Part shown: piece after piece, positions 34,059 to 42,900 of the stretch
Layout of the letters: each line of letters begins with the position of its first letter
Position numbering within the stretch: the first letter of the stretch is position 1
Assembly: GCA_943357175.1 (NCBI GenBank)
Contig: CALRGE010000011.1
Span: 1-53,469, forward strand
Reading direction: 5' to 3'
Source of the DNA: Candidatus Peribacteria bacterium
GTDB lineage: Bacteria > Patescibacteriota > Gracilibacteria > UBA1369 > 2-02-FULL-48-14
Length of the DNA: 53,469 nt
Notes under the pieces: generated by a model
Seen by the model: only the letters and a program-made list of their open reading frames with translations
Databases searched by the model: none
Told to the model about the DNA's origin: nothing
Translations under genes and position numbers: made by a program

Positions 34059-34686
34059 TAAGCCGATGATCTATTATCCTCTCATGAAAATGAAGGAAAT
34101 TGGAATGAAATCTGTTTTAATTGTTTCTGGAAAAGGTCATGCTGGGCATTTCTTGGAACTTCTTGGTTCAGGTTCTGAATTTGGCATGAGCATTTCTTAT
34201 GAGGTACAGGAAGAAGCAGGCGGAATTGCACAAGCTTTGGCTTTGGCTGAAGATTTTTGTGCTGATGAGGATTTAGCTGTGATGCTGGCTGATAATATTT
34301 TTGAAGATCACCTTGCTTCATCTGTTAAATATTTTGAGGATTCTTCTGATGATGCACATGTTTTTCTGACACATGTAAAAAATCCTTCGAGTTATGGAGT
34401 GGCTGTTTTTGATGAAGAAAAAATAATTGATATTGAGGAAAAACCTAAAAATCCACAAAGTAATTTTGCAGTTACTGGGTTTTACTTGTACAAAAAAAAT
34501 GTATTCGATGTGATTAGAAATTTAAAGCCCTCTGCACGTGGTGAGCTGGAAATTTCAGATGTGAATAATTACTATATTAAAGCCGGAAAAATGGGACATA
34601 CAACTCTCACAGGCTTCTGGGGAGATTGTGGCGAGTCATTCGACTCACTTATGGAAGCTTCTAAATTTATACAAAATCTAAAATGA
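33970..34686 (+). CDS. rmlA: Glucose-1-phosphate thymidylyltransferase, short form
   Basis: A 238-aa nucleotidyltransferase: [28 protein letters not shown] is the signature GGxGTRLxPxT...K-x-[LM]-[LV]-P. It makes dTDP-glucose from dTTP and glucose-1-P. It lacks the C-terminal extension of the ~290-aa tetrameric E. coli RmlA, as in other short bacterial and archaeal forms. Start ATG 33970 is fixed by the motif. It overlaps rmlB by 89 bases and the PfkB gene by 4 (ATGA), so the three are one translationally coupled operon supplying activated deoxysugar, presumably for surface glycan. Confidence 0.93.
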   Translation: [238 protein letters not shown]

Positions 34687-35609
34687 ATATTTTTCTACAG
34701 GGTTCAATTGCATTTGATGAAGTTAGTACTTTTTACGGTAAATTTTCAGATGTAATCAAGCCAGATTTGATCCATAAGCTAAGTGTTTCGTTTGTGGTTT
34801 TTGAGAAAGAAAAATTTTTTGGAGGTTGCGCCGGAAACATTGCGTATTCAATGGGATTATTGAAAACTAAGGCCTATGTTTGCAGTCCTGTTGGAGAAGA
34901 TGGAGATGAGTATATAAAGTCGATGAAAAATTGGGGGCTTGATACGGAATATACAAAAAAAATGAAGGGTCACACTGCATTGGCATTTATTACAACAGAT
35001 TCAGAACAGAACCAAATCGCACATTTTGCTCCCGGAGTTTTGGCAACAAATGAAAAATTTATTTTGCCGGAAATAGCTGAAAAAGGAGATATAATTTTGA
35101 TTAGTCCTGAAAATCATGACCGAATGATTCAATCTGTAAATCAATCACATGAGAAGCAATTGAAGGTTTTCTTTGATCCGGGTCAGTTAATTCATTCATT
35201 TAATAAAGTTGAGCTAATTGATATTTTTGGAAAAATTGACGGATTGTTTGTTAATGAATATGAATGGGAACTTTTAAAGAATATTTCAGGTATGAATAAG
35301 GAAGAAATCACGAAATTAGTAAGAGTAATTTTTATTACTAAAGGTGCAGATGGACTTGAGCTAATCGAAGACGGAAATAGTTCAAAAATTGAGCCGTACA
35401 AAATTCAAACAGCCGTAGATCCAACTGGAGCGGGAGATGCCTTCAGAGCCGGTGTTTTAGCTGCATTAAAGCAAAATCTCTACTACAAAACTGCTGCAAA
35501 AGTTGGATCAATTATGGGCGCCCTTTCAGTTGAACACAAACAGTGCCAGGGGCACAAAATCACTAAAGATGCAGCTCACGAATTAGAAACTCTTGGTTTT
35601 TCTTTATAG
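34683..35609 (+). CDS. PfkB family carbohydrate/nucleoside kinase
   Basis: A 308-aa ribokinase-fold kinase. The GG-containing N-terminal signature (FFGGCAGNIAYSMGLL) and the C-terminal PfkB motif DPTGAGDAFRAG with the catalytic Asp are present, so it should be active. Sequence type resembles archaeal/CPR adenosine- or nucleoside-kinase-like members more than ribokinase, but the substrate cannot be decided by eye. It is the last gene of the rmlB-rmlA operon and overlaps the convergent csaB gene by 47 bases at the 3' ends. Confidence 0.85.
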   Translation: MNIFLQGSIAFDEVSTFYGKFSDVIKPDLIHKLSVSFVVFEKEKFFGGCAGNIAYSMGLLKTKAYVCSPVGEDGDEYIKSMKNWGLDTEYTKKMKGHTALAFITTDSEQNQIAHFAPGVLATNEKFILPEIAEKGDIILISPENHDRMIQSVNQSHEKQLKVFFDPGQLIHSFNKVELIDIFGKIDGLFVNEYEWELLKNISGMNKEEITKLVRVIFITKGADGLELIEDGNSSKIEPYKIQTAVDPTGAGDAFRAGVLAALKQNLYYKTAAKVGSIMGALSVEHKQCQGHKITKDAAHELETLGFSL

Positions 35610-36576
35610 GTGTTTTTAAATCAAATTCAGGTGATTTTCCTGCAAGTTTCTCGAGTGCTTTTTTGATTTTGTTTGTTTCATTTAGATTTAAAATAATTGA
35701 TCCTGATTTCACATTGAGCGATTCAATAAAATTTCTGACTTTTGTGCTGTAAGAAATAGAAAGAACAGGTGTTCCAGCAGCAAGAGCTAAAATTGAGGGG
35801 TGTAACCTCATAGAGCAGAGTATTTTTGCCTTTGAGATAATTTTCAACACATCAGTGGCAGATTTTGGATCTAAAAGCTCGAGACCGGTATCCTTTAACT
35901 GTGTTAATTCACATTCATCTCTCAAATCCATTGGTAAAAGTTTGAGTTTTAATTTGTGCTCATTTGCATAATTTTTGCATTCTTCTATTATTTCCCCCCA
36001 AGATTCATCTGTTTTTTTATCCCATTTCCTTAAGGAAAGTAGAAAAGTATTATCTTTTTCTACAGTTTTCTTTTGCTTTGATGCCCAAAATAATGCTGAA
36101 TCTGTATGTGAATTTTTATCCCTAAAATGTACCGCTCTAGCATTTTTAAGCACTTTATTAGTCAAAAATCTTGAGATAAATGAGTTTAATGGCCCAATAC
36201 TTTGAGAATAACAGATAAATGGCTTTCCAAGTTTCTTGCATGCCATTGCCTGTTTGTACCAAATAAATGGAGCACGAATGCTCTCCGAATCAACAAAAAG
36301 TCCGCCGCCACCTAAAATGACTAAGTCTGCATTTTTAATTGCGGCAAAAGTTTCCTTATTTTTTCGAAAATAACTTCGTAGTCCGCTTGGCACGAGCGGA
36401 AATTTATCAAAACCATCATAAATATCATTGCTTGAAGGAAATCCTGAGTGAAGTAGAGAAATTTTGCCTTTGTAACCTATCTCGGTTAACTCTGAAACTA
36501 TACCTGCAAAAATAGCATCATCTCCAAGATTCCCCGCACCGTAGTTTCCAATTATAAGAATTTTATTTGTTCGCAT
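35563..36576 (-). CDS. csaB: Polysaccharide pyruvyl transferase CsaB-like
   Basis: A 337-aa GT-B-like enzyme. Family signatures: IIGNYGAGNLGDDAI at the N-terminus, VILGGGGLFVDSES, CYSQSIGPLNS, and the C-terminal SMRLHPSILALAAGTPVLSISYSTKV. In Firmicutes and Thermus, CsaB adds a ketal pyruvate to a wall polysaccharide, creating the ligand of SLH domains. The M23-SLH protein at 19620 is a probable client. It overlaps rnhB by 25 bases upstream and the PfkB kinase gene by 47 at its 3' end. Residue start ATG 36576 lies inside rnhB. Confidence 0.88.
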   Translation of the reverse strand: MRTNKILIIGNYGAGNLGDDAIFAGIVSELTEIGYKGKISLLHSGFPSSNDIYDGFDKFPLVPSGLRSYFRKNKETFAAIKNADLVILGGGGLFVDSESIRAPFIWYKQAMACKKLGKPFICYSQSIGPLNSFISRFLTNKVLKNARAVHFRDKNSHTDSALFWASKQKKTVEKDNTFLLSLRKWDKKTDESWGEIIEECKNYANEHKLKLKLLPMDLRDECELTQLKDTGLELLDPKSATDVLKIISKAKILCSMRLHPSILALAAGTPVLSISYSTKVRNFIESLNVKSGSIILNLNETNKIKKALEKLAGKSPEFDLKTPIKKNQEFLIRELHL

Positions 36577-37139
36577 TTTAAGTTCATTATTGGTGCATAG
36601 GAGAATCTATGAATTTTGCATGCACCATGATCATTTAAAGCTCTTTGGTGTCTTGATGTGCCATAACCCTTATGCTCGTCGAATCCATAATTAGGATACT
36701 GCTTTGCATATTCTATCATAATTCTATCTCTTGTAACTTTTGCTACAACAGAAGCCGCTGAAATTGATTTAATCTTCAAATCACCTTTAATTATTGATTC
36801 ATGTGGAATAATAAATTTAAACTTGTCGCGACCGTCGATTAATATTTTATCAGCTTTGTTTTTGAGGCCATCAAGTGCCATTTCAAAGGCTAGAAAGGTT
36901 GCATGGAGTAATCCATACTTATCAATTTGATCATTAGGAATTATACCCACTCCAAAATCATAATTTTCTGTAATTTTTATAAAAAGCTCATCACGTTGTG
37001 CTGCAGAAAGTAATTTTGAATCTGTTAAACCAGGTAATCTGAAATTTTTTGGCAGAATTACTGCAGCAGCAACTACAGGTCCGGCCCAAGAGCCCCTTCC
37101 CGCTTCATCCATTCCTGTAATAATTTGATTTTTATGCAC
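36552..37139 (-). CDS. rnhB: Ribonuclease HII
   Basis: A 195-aa RNase H2 that nicks RNA:DNA hybrids and single ribonucleotides in DNA. ITGMDEAGRGSWAGPVVAAAV carries the first acidic pair (D11, E12), KILIDG the second Asp, and SAASVVAKVTRDR the conserved following helix. The start is GTG 37139, because the next ATG would delete the DEAGRG motif. A -10 box TATTAT lies exactly 6 bases before the GTG, so the message should be leaderless. It is followed by csaB with a 25-base overlap and preceded by rplS. Confidence 0.95.
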   Translation of the reverse strand: MHKNQIITGMDEAGRGSWAGPVVAAAVILPKNFRLPGLTDSKLLSAAQRDELFIKITENYDFGVGIIPNDQIDKYGLLHATFLAFEMALDGLKNKADKILIDGRDKFKFIIPHESIIKGDLKIKSISAASVVAKVTRDRIMIEYAKQYPNYGFDEHKGYGTSRHQRALNDHGACKIHRFSYAPIMNLKCEQIKFL

Positions 37140-37145
37140 GAAAAA

Positions 37146-37174
37146 ATAATATACTTAAAGAAGTAATCAGTTAA
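37146..37174 (-). promoter_or_regulatory. Promoter of rnhB-csaB, TTAACT-17-TATTAT
   Basis: Minus strand -35 TTAACT (37169-37174), 17-base spacer, -10 TATTAT (37146-37151), then 6 bases to GTG 37139. It fills the 39-base gap after rplS, so rnhB-csaB can be expressed apart from rplS. Confidence 0.55.
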
Positions 37175-37178
37175 GTAA

Positions 37179-37697
37179 TTATTCTGCAGCTTTTTCTTCT
37201 TTTGGCTCTTCATTAGCCGGTTCAGCTACTTCTTCAGAAGCAACTTCAGCTACAATTTCTTCTTTTGGTTCTTCAACTACTTCTTCAACCTCTTCTTTTT
37301 CTTCAACTTCTTCAGCAGCTTGAACTTCTTTTCCTTCAGGTGTAGATTCAAACATTGTTTCTCGTAATCTTGCTGATTTTCCACTTAAATCTCTCATGTA
37401 GTAAAGTTTGGCACTTCGTACTTTACCTACTTTCATAATTTGGATTTTTGCGATGATTGGAGAATGTAGTGGGAAAATTTTCTCAACTCCAATTCCATCA
37501 ACTAGTTTTCTAACTGTAAATGTCTTACTAATATTGTGACCTGAGCTTATTTTAATAATAAGTCCTTCAAATATTTGAGTTCTTTCTTTTTCTCCTTCTT
37601 TAATCTTCTGGAAAACTTTAACAGTTTGACCAGCTCTTATATCAGGAACCTTTCTTAGAAGGCTTTGAGTCACGTGATTTAGAATTGCTTGAGACAT
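37179..37697 (-). CDS. rplS: Ribosomal protein L19 with acidic C-terminal tail
   Basis: A 172-aa protein. Residues 1-113 are a normal L19 (DIRAGQTVKVFQKIKEGEKE, FEGLIIKISSG, then VGKVRSAKLYYMRDLSGKSAR). From about residue 115 a tail of some 55 residues follows, made almost wholly of Glu, Val, Ala, Pro and Lys. L19 sits at the 30S-50S interface and forms bridge contacts, so an acidic tail would lie near the subunit interface. Such low-complexity tails occur in CPR ribosomal proteins. Transcribed from a clear TTGCAA-17-TATATT promoter. Confidence 0.93.
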   Translation of the reverse strand: MSQAILNHVTQSLLRKVPDIRAGQTVKVFQKIKEGEKERTQIFEGLIIKISSGHNISKTFTVRKLVDGIGVEKIFPLHSPIIAKIQIMKVGKVRSAKLYYMRDLSGKSARLRETMFESTPEGKEVQAAEEVEEKEEVEEVVEEPKEEIVAEVASEEVAEPANEEPKEEKAAE

Positions 37698-37722
37698 GCG
37701 TTTTAATCAAATTTGCTCGTGT

Positions 37723-37751
37723 AATATACGTAGGAAGAGTTTGGATTGCAA
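37723..37751 (-). promoter_or_regulatory. Promoter of rplS, TTGCAA-17-TATATT
   Basis: Minus strand -35 TTGCAA (37746-37751), 17-base spacer, -10 TATATT (37723-37728), leader of about 20 bases to ATG 37697. Confidence 0.65.
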
Positions 37752-37758
37752 GGCCAAA

Positions 37759-38343
37759 TTACACAAAATGTTTTTCCAGCTTGTTTACACCTATAATGTT
37801 CTCTTGATCTTGAATTAGATCTAGTATGAATTTATCTCTACATTTTAGTCTATAGATGAATTCGTCAGTGTTTAATGTGCTGAATCTAATAGGATCCCCT
37901 GTTTGAATAGTATCAAGATATTTTTCTAGGTCGTTTTTATTCAAATCACCTACCAAAAGAATATCTACTTGTGATTCCTTTCCAACAAAAACACCTGAAA
38001 GAATCATAAAATCCAAAGTTCCCATCTTACTGATGTTCTTAATCAGGTTTTCAGTTGAAATACTTGCTTTTATAATTATATTTCTTAGCTCCTTAAAAAG
38101 GATAAAGCTTTTATTTACAGTAAAAAATTTCTTTCTATTCTTCATTTTACTCTTTAAAAGTCCCATTTTTTTGAGATTGTCCAATTCTCTTCTAACAGAG
38201 TTAATTTGTTCGTCTAAACTTCTGGTTAATTCACGTACAAAGAATTCTCCGTCAGGGTTTAGTAAAAACAAAGTTAAGAGTTTTACTCGCGCTTTAGATG
38301 TAAACAGATGCTTAAGCATGCATACATAATTTATCCAATACAT
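37759..38343 (-). CDS. Winged-helix regulator with nucleotidyltransferase-like domain
   Basis: A 194-aa product from ATG 38343 (MYWINYVCMLKHLF). Residues ~10-75 are an ArsR-like winged helix (SKARVKLLTLFLLNPDGEFF, VRELTRSLDEQINSVRRELD, GLLKSKMKNRKKFF). The C-terminal part has a segment LSGVFVGKESQVDILLVGDL that resembles the GS-x-ArgGly-x-x-D-hydrophobic-D core of minimal nucleotidyltransferases, but the first Asp-pair is degenerate (only D-I-L-L-V-G kept), so activity is doubtful. This HTH+NTase layout is common in CPR and archaea as an autoregulator. Palindromes upstream (38426-38457) are candidate operators. An alternative start is ATG 38319. Confidence 0.7.
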   Translation of the reverse strand: MYWINYVCMLKHLFTSKARVKLLTLFLLNPDGEFFVRELTRSLDEQINSVRRELDNLKKMGLLKSKMKNRKKFFTVNKSFILFKELRNIIIKASISTENLIKNISKMGTLDFMILSGVFVGKESQVDILLVGDLNKNDLEKYLDTIQTGDPIRFSTLNTDEFIYRLKCRDKFILDLIQDQENIIGVNKLEKHFV

Positions 38344-38349
38344 CGGCAA

Positions 38350-38376
38350 TGTATAATTTTTTGATACAGATTGCAA
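38350..38376 (-). promoter_or_regulatory. Probable promoter of the HTH gene (leaderless)
   Basis: Minus strand TTGCAA (38371-38376) followed by TATACATT (38348-38355): either TACATT at 17-base spacing or TATACA at 15. ATG 38343 is 4-6 bases further on, so little or no leader is transcribed. The TTG at 38376 is inside the -35 box and cannot be the start. Confidence 0.45.
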
Positions 38377-38425
38377 GTCAAAATTCTTCTAAACCTGTTC
38401 TTTCCTTATCATGAAGCCATTAATT

Positions 38426-38457
38426 CTGTATACTTTTTTTATACAGTACTGACGTCA
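38426..38457. promoter_or_regulatory. Candidate operator: two palindromes
   Basis: CTGTATA-7-TATACAG (38426-38446), a perfect 7-bp inverted repeat with a T-rich centre, followed three bases later by the perfect 8-bp palindrome TGACGTCA (38450-38457). They lie in the 200-base region shared by the HTH gene start and the tig terminator. Confidence 0.4.
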
Positions 38458-38494
38458 TGAATAAAGAATTGATTCATAATTTACAGATTGAAAC

Positions 38495-38522
38495 AAAAAA
38501 AGAGAGGGCTATTAACCCTCTC
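38495..38522 (-). terminator. Intrinsic terminator of tig
   Basis: Minus strand GAGAGGG-TTAATAG-CCCTCTC, a perfect 7-bp stem, followed immediately by seven T's. It begins 24 bases after the tig stop codon. Confidence 0.9.
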
Positions 38523-38545
38523 AAATTTATCTATATTTTATATGA

Positions 38546-39826
38546 CTATGCTTTGTGTTTCTTGATCAAGTTTTTAAGCATCAATTGATTTTTCAATTGC
38601 TCTAATTGCTTGGAACCTTCTGCATAATAATCTTTCATTTTTTCAGCATATTCTTTTGGATAATGCCCCATTTGGTGAGCAATTTCTGTCTGAATATCTT
38701 CATCACTAACAGTAATTTTTTCAGCCTCATATAGCTTTTCAATTCCAAGTCTGATTAGAACCTGCTTCCCTGCTTGAGCTCGGAATTCTTCACGAATATC
38801 TTTTCCATCTTGTTTCTTCAATGATTCGTAATCCTCCCATTTCATTCCTGTTTTTGTCACTTCAGATTTCAATCTTTCAAGAAGTAGATCAATTTCTCTT
38901 TCTACCATTGAATCAGGCACTTCAGCCTCAAAGTATTCTGAAAGTTTTTCAATTACATCATTTTCAAGCTGAATTTCCGCATCGTGTTCTTTCTGATGTC
39001 CTAATTCAGTTTTTATTTCAACTTTAAGATCAGCTAGAGTTTTGTGTTTTCCATCTGTTAGGTCTTCAGCAAATGCATCATTTAATTCTTGAGTCTCTGA
39101 TTCTTCGATTCTATTAAGCTTAACGTGAAATTTCACTTTCTTATTCTGAAAGTTCTTTGAATGGTAATCTTTTGGGAATGTGATTTCGAAATCTTTTTCA
39201 TCATCTTTCTTCAAACCAATCAATTCTTCTTCAAAACCTGGAATAAAGTAGTTTTCACCAATAATTACAGGGTGATTTTTGCTTGAAGTTCCGTCTAATG
39301 GAACGCCTTGCATGTCTTTACCATCGAAATCTATTTCTACTCTGTCATTTTTTTGAACAGCTCTATCAGCGTCGTGCCATTTTCTTCCCTTTTTAAGTAG
39401 ATTTTCTAATACTTCGTCCATTTCTTTTTCTGAAACTTCTTGTTTCTTTGCTGCTACTTTAACTTTTTCATAGCCATCTTTAATTGTAAGTTCAGGAAAA
39501 ACTGAAACAATTGCTTCATATTTGAATGGATCCTCTGAAATTACAGTTACTTTTGGATAAGCCACTGGCTTTACATCATTTTCTTTGATAGCTTTTTCAT
39601 AAGTATCTGAGAGTGCAATTTCCATCATGTGGGCCTTAAATGTTTTTTCGCCAACATGTTTTTCAATCACATCTAGTGGAATATGACCCGGTCTAAAACC
39701 ATCAATTTTTACTTCATTTTGAAGAATTTTTGCAGTTTCAGATTTATAGGTAAGTAGCGTTTTTTCGCTTACTTCTACGGTAATCTTGACTTCTGACTTT
39801 TTGAGTTTTTCAATTTGTACTTTCAT
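38546..39826 (-). CDS. tig: Trigger factor
   Basis: A 426-aa ribosome-bound chaperone and peptidyl-prolyl isomerase. ATG 39826 opens with MKVQIEKLKKSEVKITVEVS; the ribosome-binding loop is GFRPGHIPLDVIEKHVG (GFRxGKxP in most bacteria, here GFRPGHIP). The FKBP-like PPIase domain follows (NDRVEIDFDGKDMQGVPLDG, then FIPGFEEELIGLKKDDEKDF), then the helical C-terminal domain that forms the cradle. The longer in-frame start at 39931 would reach into the divergent promoter and is rejected. Single-gene transcript ended by a strong terminator. It diverges from the 1454-aa gene and appears to share a -35 element with it. Confidence 0.95.
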   Translation of the reverse strand: MKVQIEKLKKSEVKITVEVSEKTLLTYKSETAKILQNEVKIDGFRPGHIPLDVIEKHVGEKTFKAHMMEIALSDTYEKAIKENDVKPVAYPKVTVISEDPFKYEAIVSVFPELTIKDGYEKVKVAAKKQEVSEKEMDEVLENLLKKGRKWHDADRAVQKNDRVEIDFDGKDMQGVPLDGTSSKNHPVIIGENYFIPGFEEELIGLKKDDEKDFEITFPKDYHSKNFQNKKVKFHVKLNRIEESETQELNDAFAEDLTDGKHKTLADLKVEIKTELGHQKEHDAEIQLENDVIEKLSEYFEAEVPDSMVEREIDLLLERLKSEVTKTGMKWEDYESLKKQDGKDIREEFRAQAGKQVLIRLGIEKLYEAEKITVSDEDIQTEIAHQMGHYPKEYAEKMKDYYAEGSKQLEQLKNQLMLKNLIKKHKA

Positions 39827-39851
39827 GTCGTTGGGTAAGAAATTCCTGAGC

Positions 39852-39903
39852 AGGATACTCGATGGCCGTCCATATTGCAATTTATTCGAATTCTTGCTAT
39901 AAT
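39852..39903. promoter_or_regulatory. Back-to-back promoters sharing one -35 hexamer
   Basis: The self-complementary TTGCAA at 39875-39880 serves both strands. Rightward: 17-base spacer (39881-39897) then TATAAT (39898-39903) for the 1454-aa gene. Leftward: 17-base spacer (39858-39874) then TATCCT (39852-39857) for tig. Both distances are optimal. RNA polymerase could bind only one direction at a time, which would couple the two genes' expression inversely. Confidence 0.6.
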
Positions 39904-39924
39904 TGCTAGATATAAATTTTACGT

Positions 39925-42900
39925 ATGGCAAAAAATCAAGAAAAACTTGAGGCTCAAAAATTGACGCCTAAGGAGAAACGAGCCGAAAAAAAAGATCTGC
40001 GTGAAAAAGAACTTCAGGCTGAGACTGACTTGTTTTTGAGAAAATATCTTGAAATAAAGGATGGCGATCCAGAAGCAGATAAAAATAGACAATATTGGAG
40101 AGATCAATACTTCAATAAATACTCAATGACTCAGTTTAGAGGTGAAAAATTAGGCACATTTGGCCAAGATGAAGATAAAGTATGGGAACTAAATATAGAA
40201 GATTACCAAAGTAGAATGAGTGGGAATGGGAGTATTTTTGGAAAACAAGGTGGAAGTGTTCATAGTACCTTAGGAGAAGGTAATAACGATGGAGATGGAG
40301 AATTTCTTAAACCCGTGAAATTAGAAGATATCATCTCAGATAGAGATGCTTTGAAAAAAGAGATTGAAGGTAGTTTAAAAGAAAATGACAAAGCAGGTAT
40401 TCAAAAAGTTGTTCAAGATTTTTATGACAAAGGTATTCAACCTGATGATCTTTTGGGCAAACAGGGCAAAGAAAATCAGGGAAGAGCAATTAAGGCATTA
40501 TTCCCTTATAACCCTGAACTAGGATTAAAAGTAGCGAGAATTATTTGGATGACACCAGAGGAAAGAGCATCGAATCCTGAATTATTCAAATCAACAGAAG
40601 AATTTATCAAAAAAACACATGTAATCATAAAAAAAGAGCTTGAGGCATTTAGTCAAACAAGAACAAGCACTGATCATTTTAGTGAAGAAGTTGCAGGAGA
40701 TTACTTAAAGAAAAAACTTGGTAATTCAATGGATTATTTCAGAGAAAAACCTGTTGCCGGTATGATGGGAATTGCTGCAATTGGTGGGCTTCTATATTAC
40801 ATGTCTAGTGGAGATGATAAGAGTTGGAGGAAGACTGCTTGGGATTGGATTAAGTCCTCTGTTCCATGGGTAGGAGGCGCAATTGGTTTAAATATAGCTA
40901 CATCAATGTATAGGGATGACGGAAGGAGCGCACTTGATTTAATTTTTGATAATGCAGATTCATATAGTTACGATAATGTTACACAACAATTCAAAGATGA
41001 TATTGAGTCAATGACAGATAACAATAGGAATGCGTTCGAAGGAATGCTACATTTGGCAAATACGGATGCTGAAGCAGTTTACGATGTTTTTGACGAGGCT
41101 CGCAGATCACATAAAGAAACAATAAACCCAAAAGTACTTTTAAGTTTGGGAGGAATTACAAAAAAACAAGCTGACAGCATTAGTGGCGATAATCTTTATA
41201 TTGGATTGGAGGGAATGATGCATAAACTTGGAGATAGAGCCGGAGCAACAGGTTCAAGGAATGATGTAATTGCAAAAGGACAAGCAGAGTATAAGAAATA
41301 CACTAAAAATAATCCTGGTTTAAAATTTGCTTCAATTATTTACTTAATGGAAAAAGATATTGCTGCAACGAATGCTAGGAAACAAGGTAGAGACCTAGAT
41401 GGTACTGTTATTGATTCTGCAAAAGCAGGTGCAGCAGGTGTAGCTGGCGCATTAGGTATTGGTGGAGCGACTGAGATTGCTGCTGCTGATGGTAGCTCTG
41501 GAGGTACAGATGGTGGAAGTGCTGAAGCTAAAAAATCTGAAAATCCATTTTTAGATGGAGTGATTGACAATCCTGAAAAGAAAAATGTTACGGAAGCAAA
41601 AGAACATATGAAGACTTTTGTAGATGATCAATATGCAAGACTTGATAAATATGTTGATTCATATTGGGTTAAATTTAAATCGGCTTTACATTTAGGAGAT
41701 AAATTTAGATCTGTTGTTAAACAGAGAAAATTAATTTCTATTGATAGATTGAATGAGATATTTAAAGATAAAACAGACACAAATCCTGGTGATTTAAAGA
41801 AGGATTTAACAAAATTCACAGAAGATTTAAAATTAGAAATTGATGAATACTGTGCTGTTTTAGAAAATAGAGACTCAAACTCTGAAACAGTTATAAATGA
41901 TCTAATGTCAGATATGGTTAAAGATATGATGGGTGATGAAGTTTGGGAGGATAGTGCTGATTATGTGTTTAAAACAATCAATTCAAGATTTGAGCTAGAA
42001 GGTGGAAGTCATTTGTTTGATGATCCTGAAATATTGGTTTCATTTATGCGGGTGTATTTCAAAAAGATTGAATGGGGACGAGATAGAGGTGGTATTGTTA
42101 GTAAAAAGGATGCTCAAGATTATGCAGATTTCTTTTTAGACAAAGCAACAAAACTAGTAGTAGATTCTCCTAATATTTCTTTAGATAATTTTGACGGTAA
42201 AACAAAAGAAATCAGTACAGAAGATTGGACTAGAGCAGTAAATAATCTTGGAAGTATTGATGATTTTCAAGTTTGGGCAAAAACTAAACCTATTGCGACT
42301 AAACTTGAAGAAAATGATGCTGCAAGAGCAATTCAAAGAAGAGAATCTGAAAATAATACTACCTATAGAGAAGCACTACTTAAGAGAGAAACTGCAAGAA
42401 TTAATGCAGCATTCGGTCCTGCTGATAAGTTGGATACAGGAATATTTAAAGATCTATTTGAAGCAAGGATTGGTAGAAGGAAATCTGATTATATTGATGA
42501 ACTAACTGCGGTTACCGGAACAGGTGCGGCTGCGGAAATGGCAATGGATGTCATTGTTGCCAAAGCTGAAGCTGAAGGTGAAATGTTCAAAAAATATTCA
42601 GCAATAGAAGGTCACAATACTCCAACAGTGTTGATGGAGGTGCAGAGAGAAATGATTGAACATGTTGTTAAAGAAAAAAATTGGCAGGAAAGTGCTAAAC
42701 AAGTTTTCAACTATACGAATACTTCATATGAATTTGAAGGGGCAACCTATATGTTCGATGAACCTGAAGTTTCAATTCAATTAATGGATTTGTATTACAA
42801 GAATATTGATAATGGAGCAGATATAGTGACTGATGCAGACGTTGAAGGATATACAGATTATTTTATTTCAGAGTTAAGCAATACATTGGCAGATGATAAA

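Noticed and set aside
39827-39931. Longer trigger factor start at 39931
   Set aside because: It would add 35 non-homologous residues and would lie across the divergent promoter.
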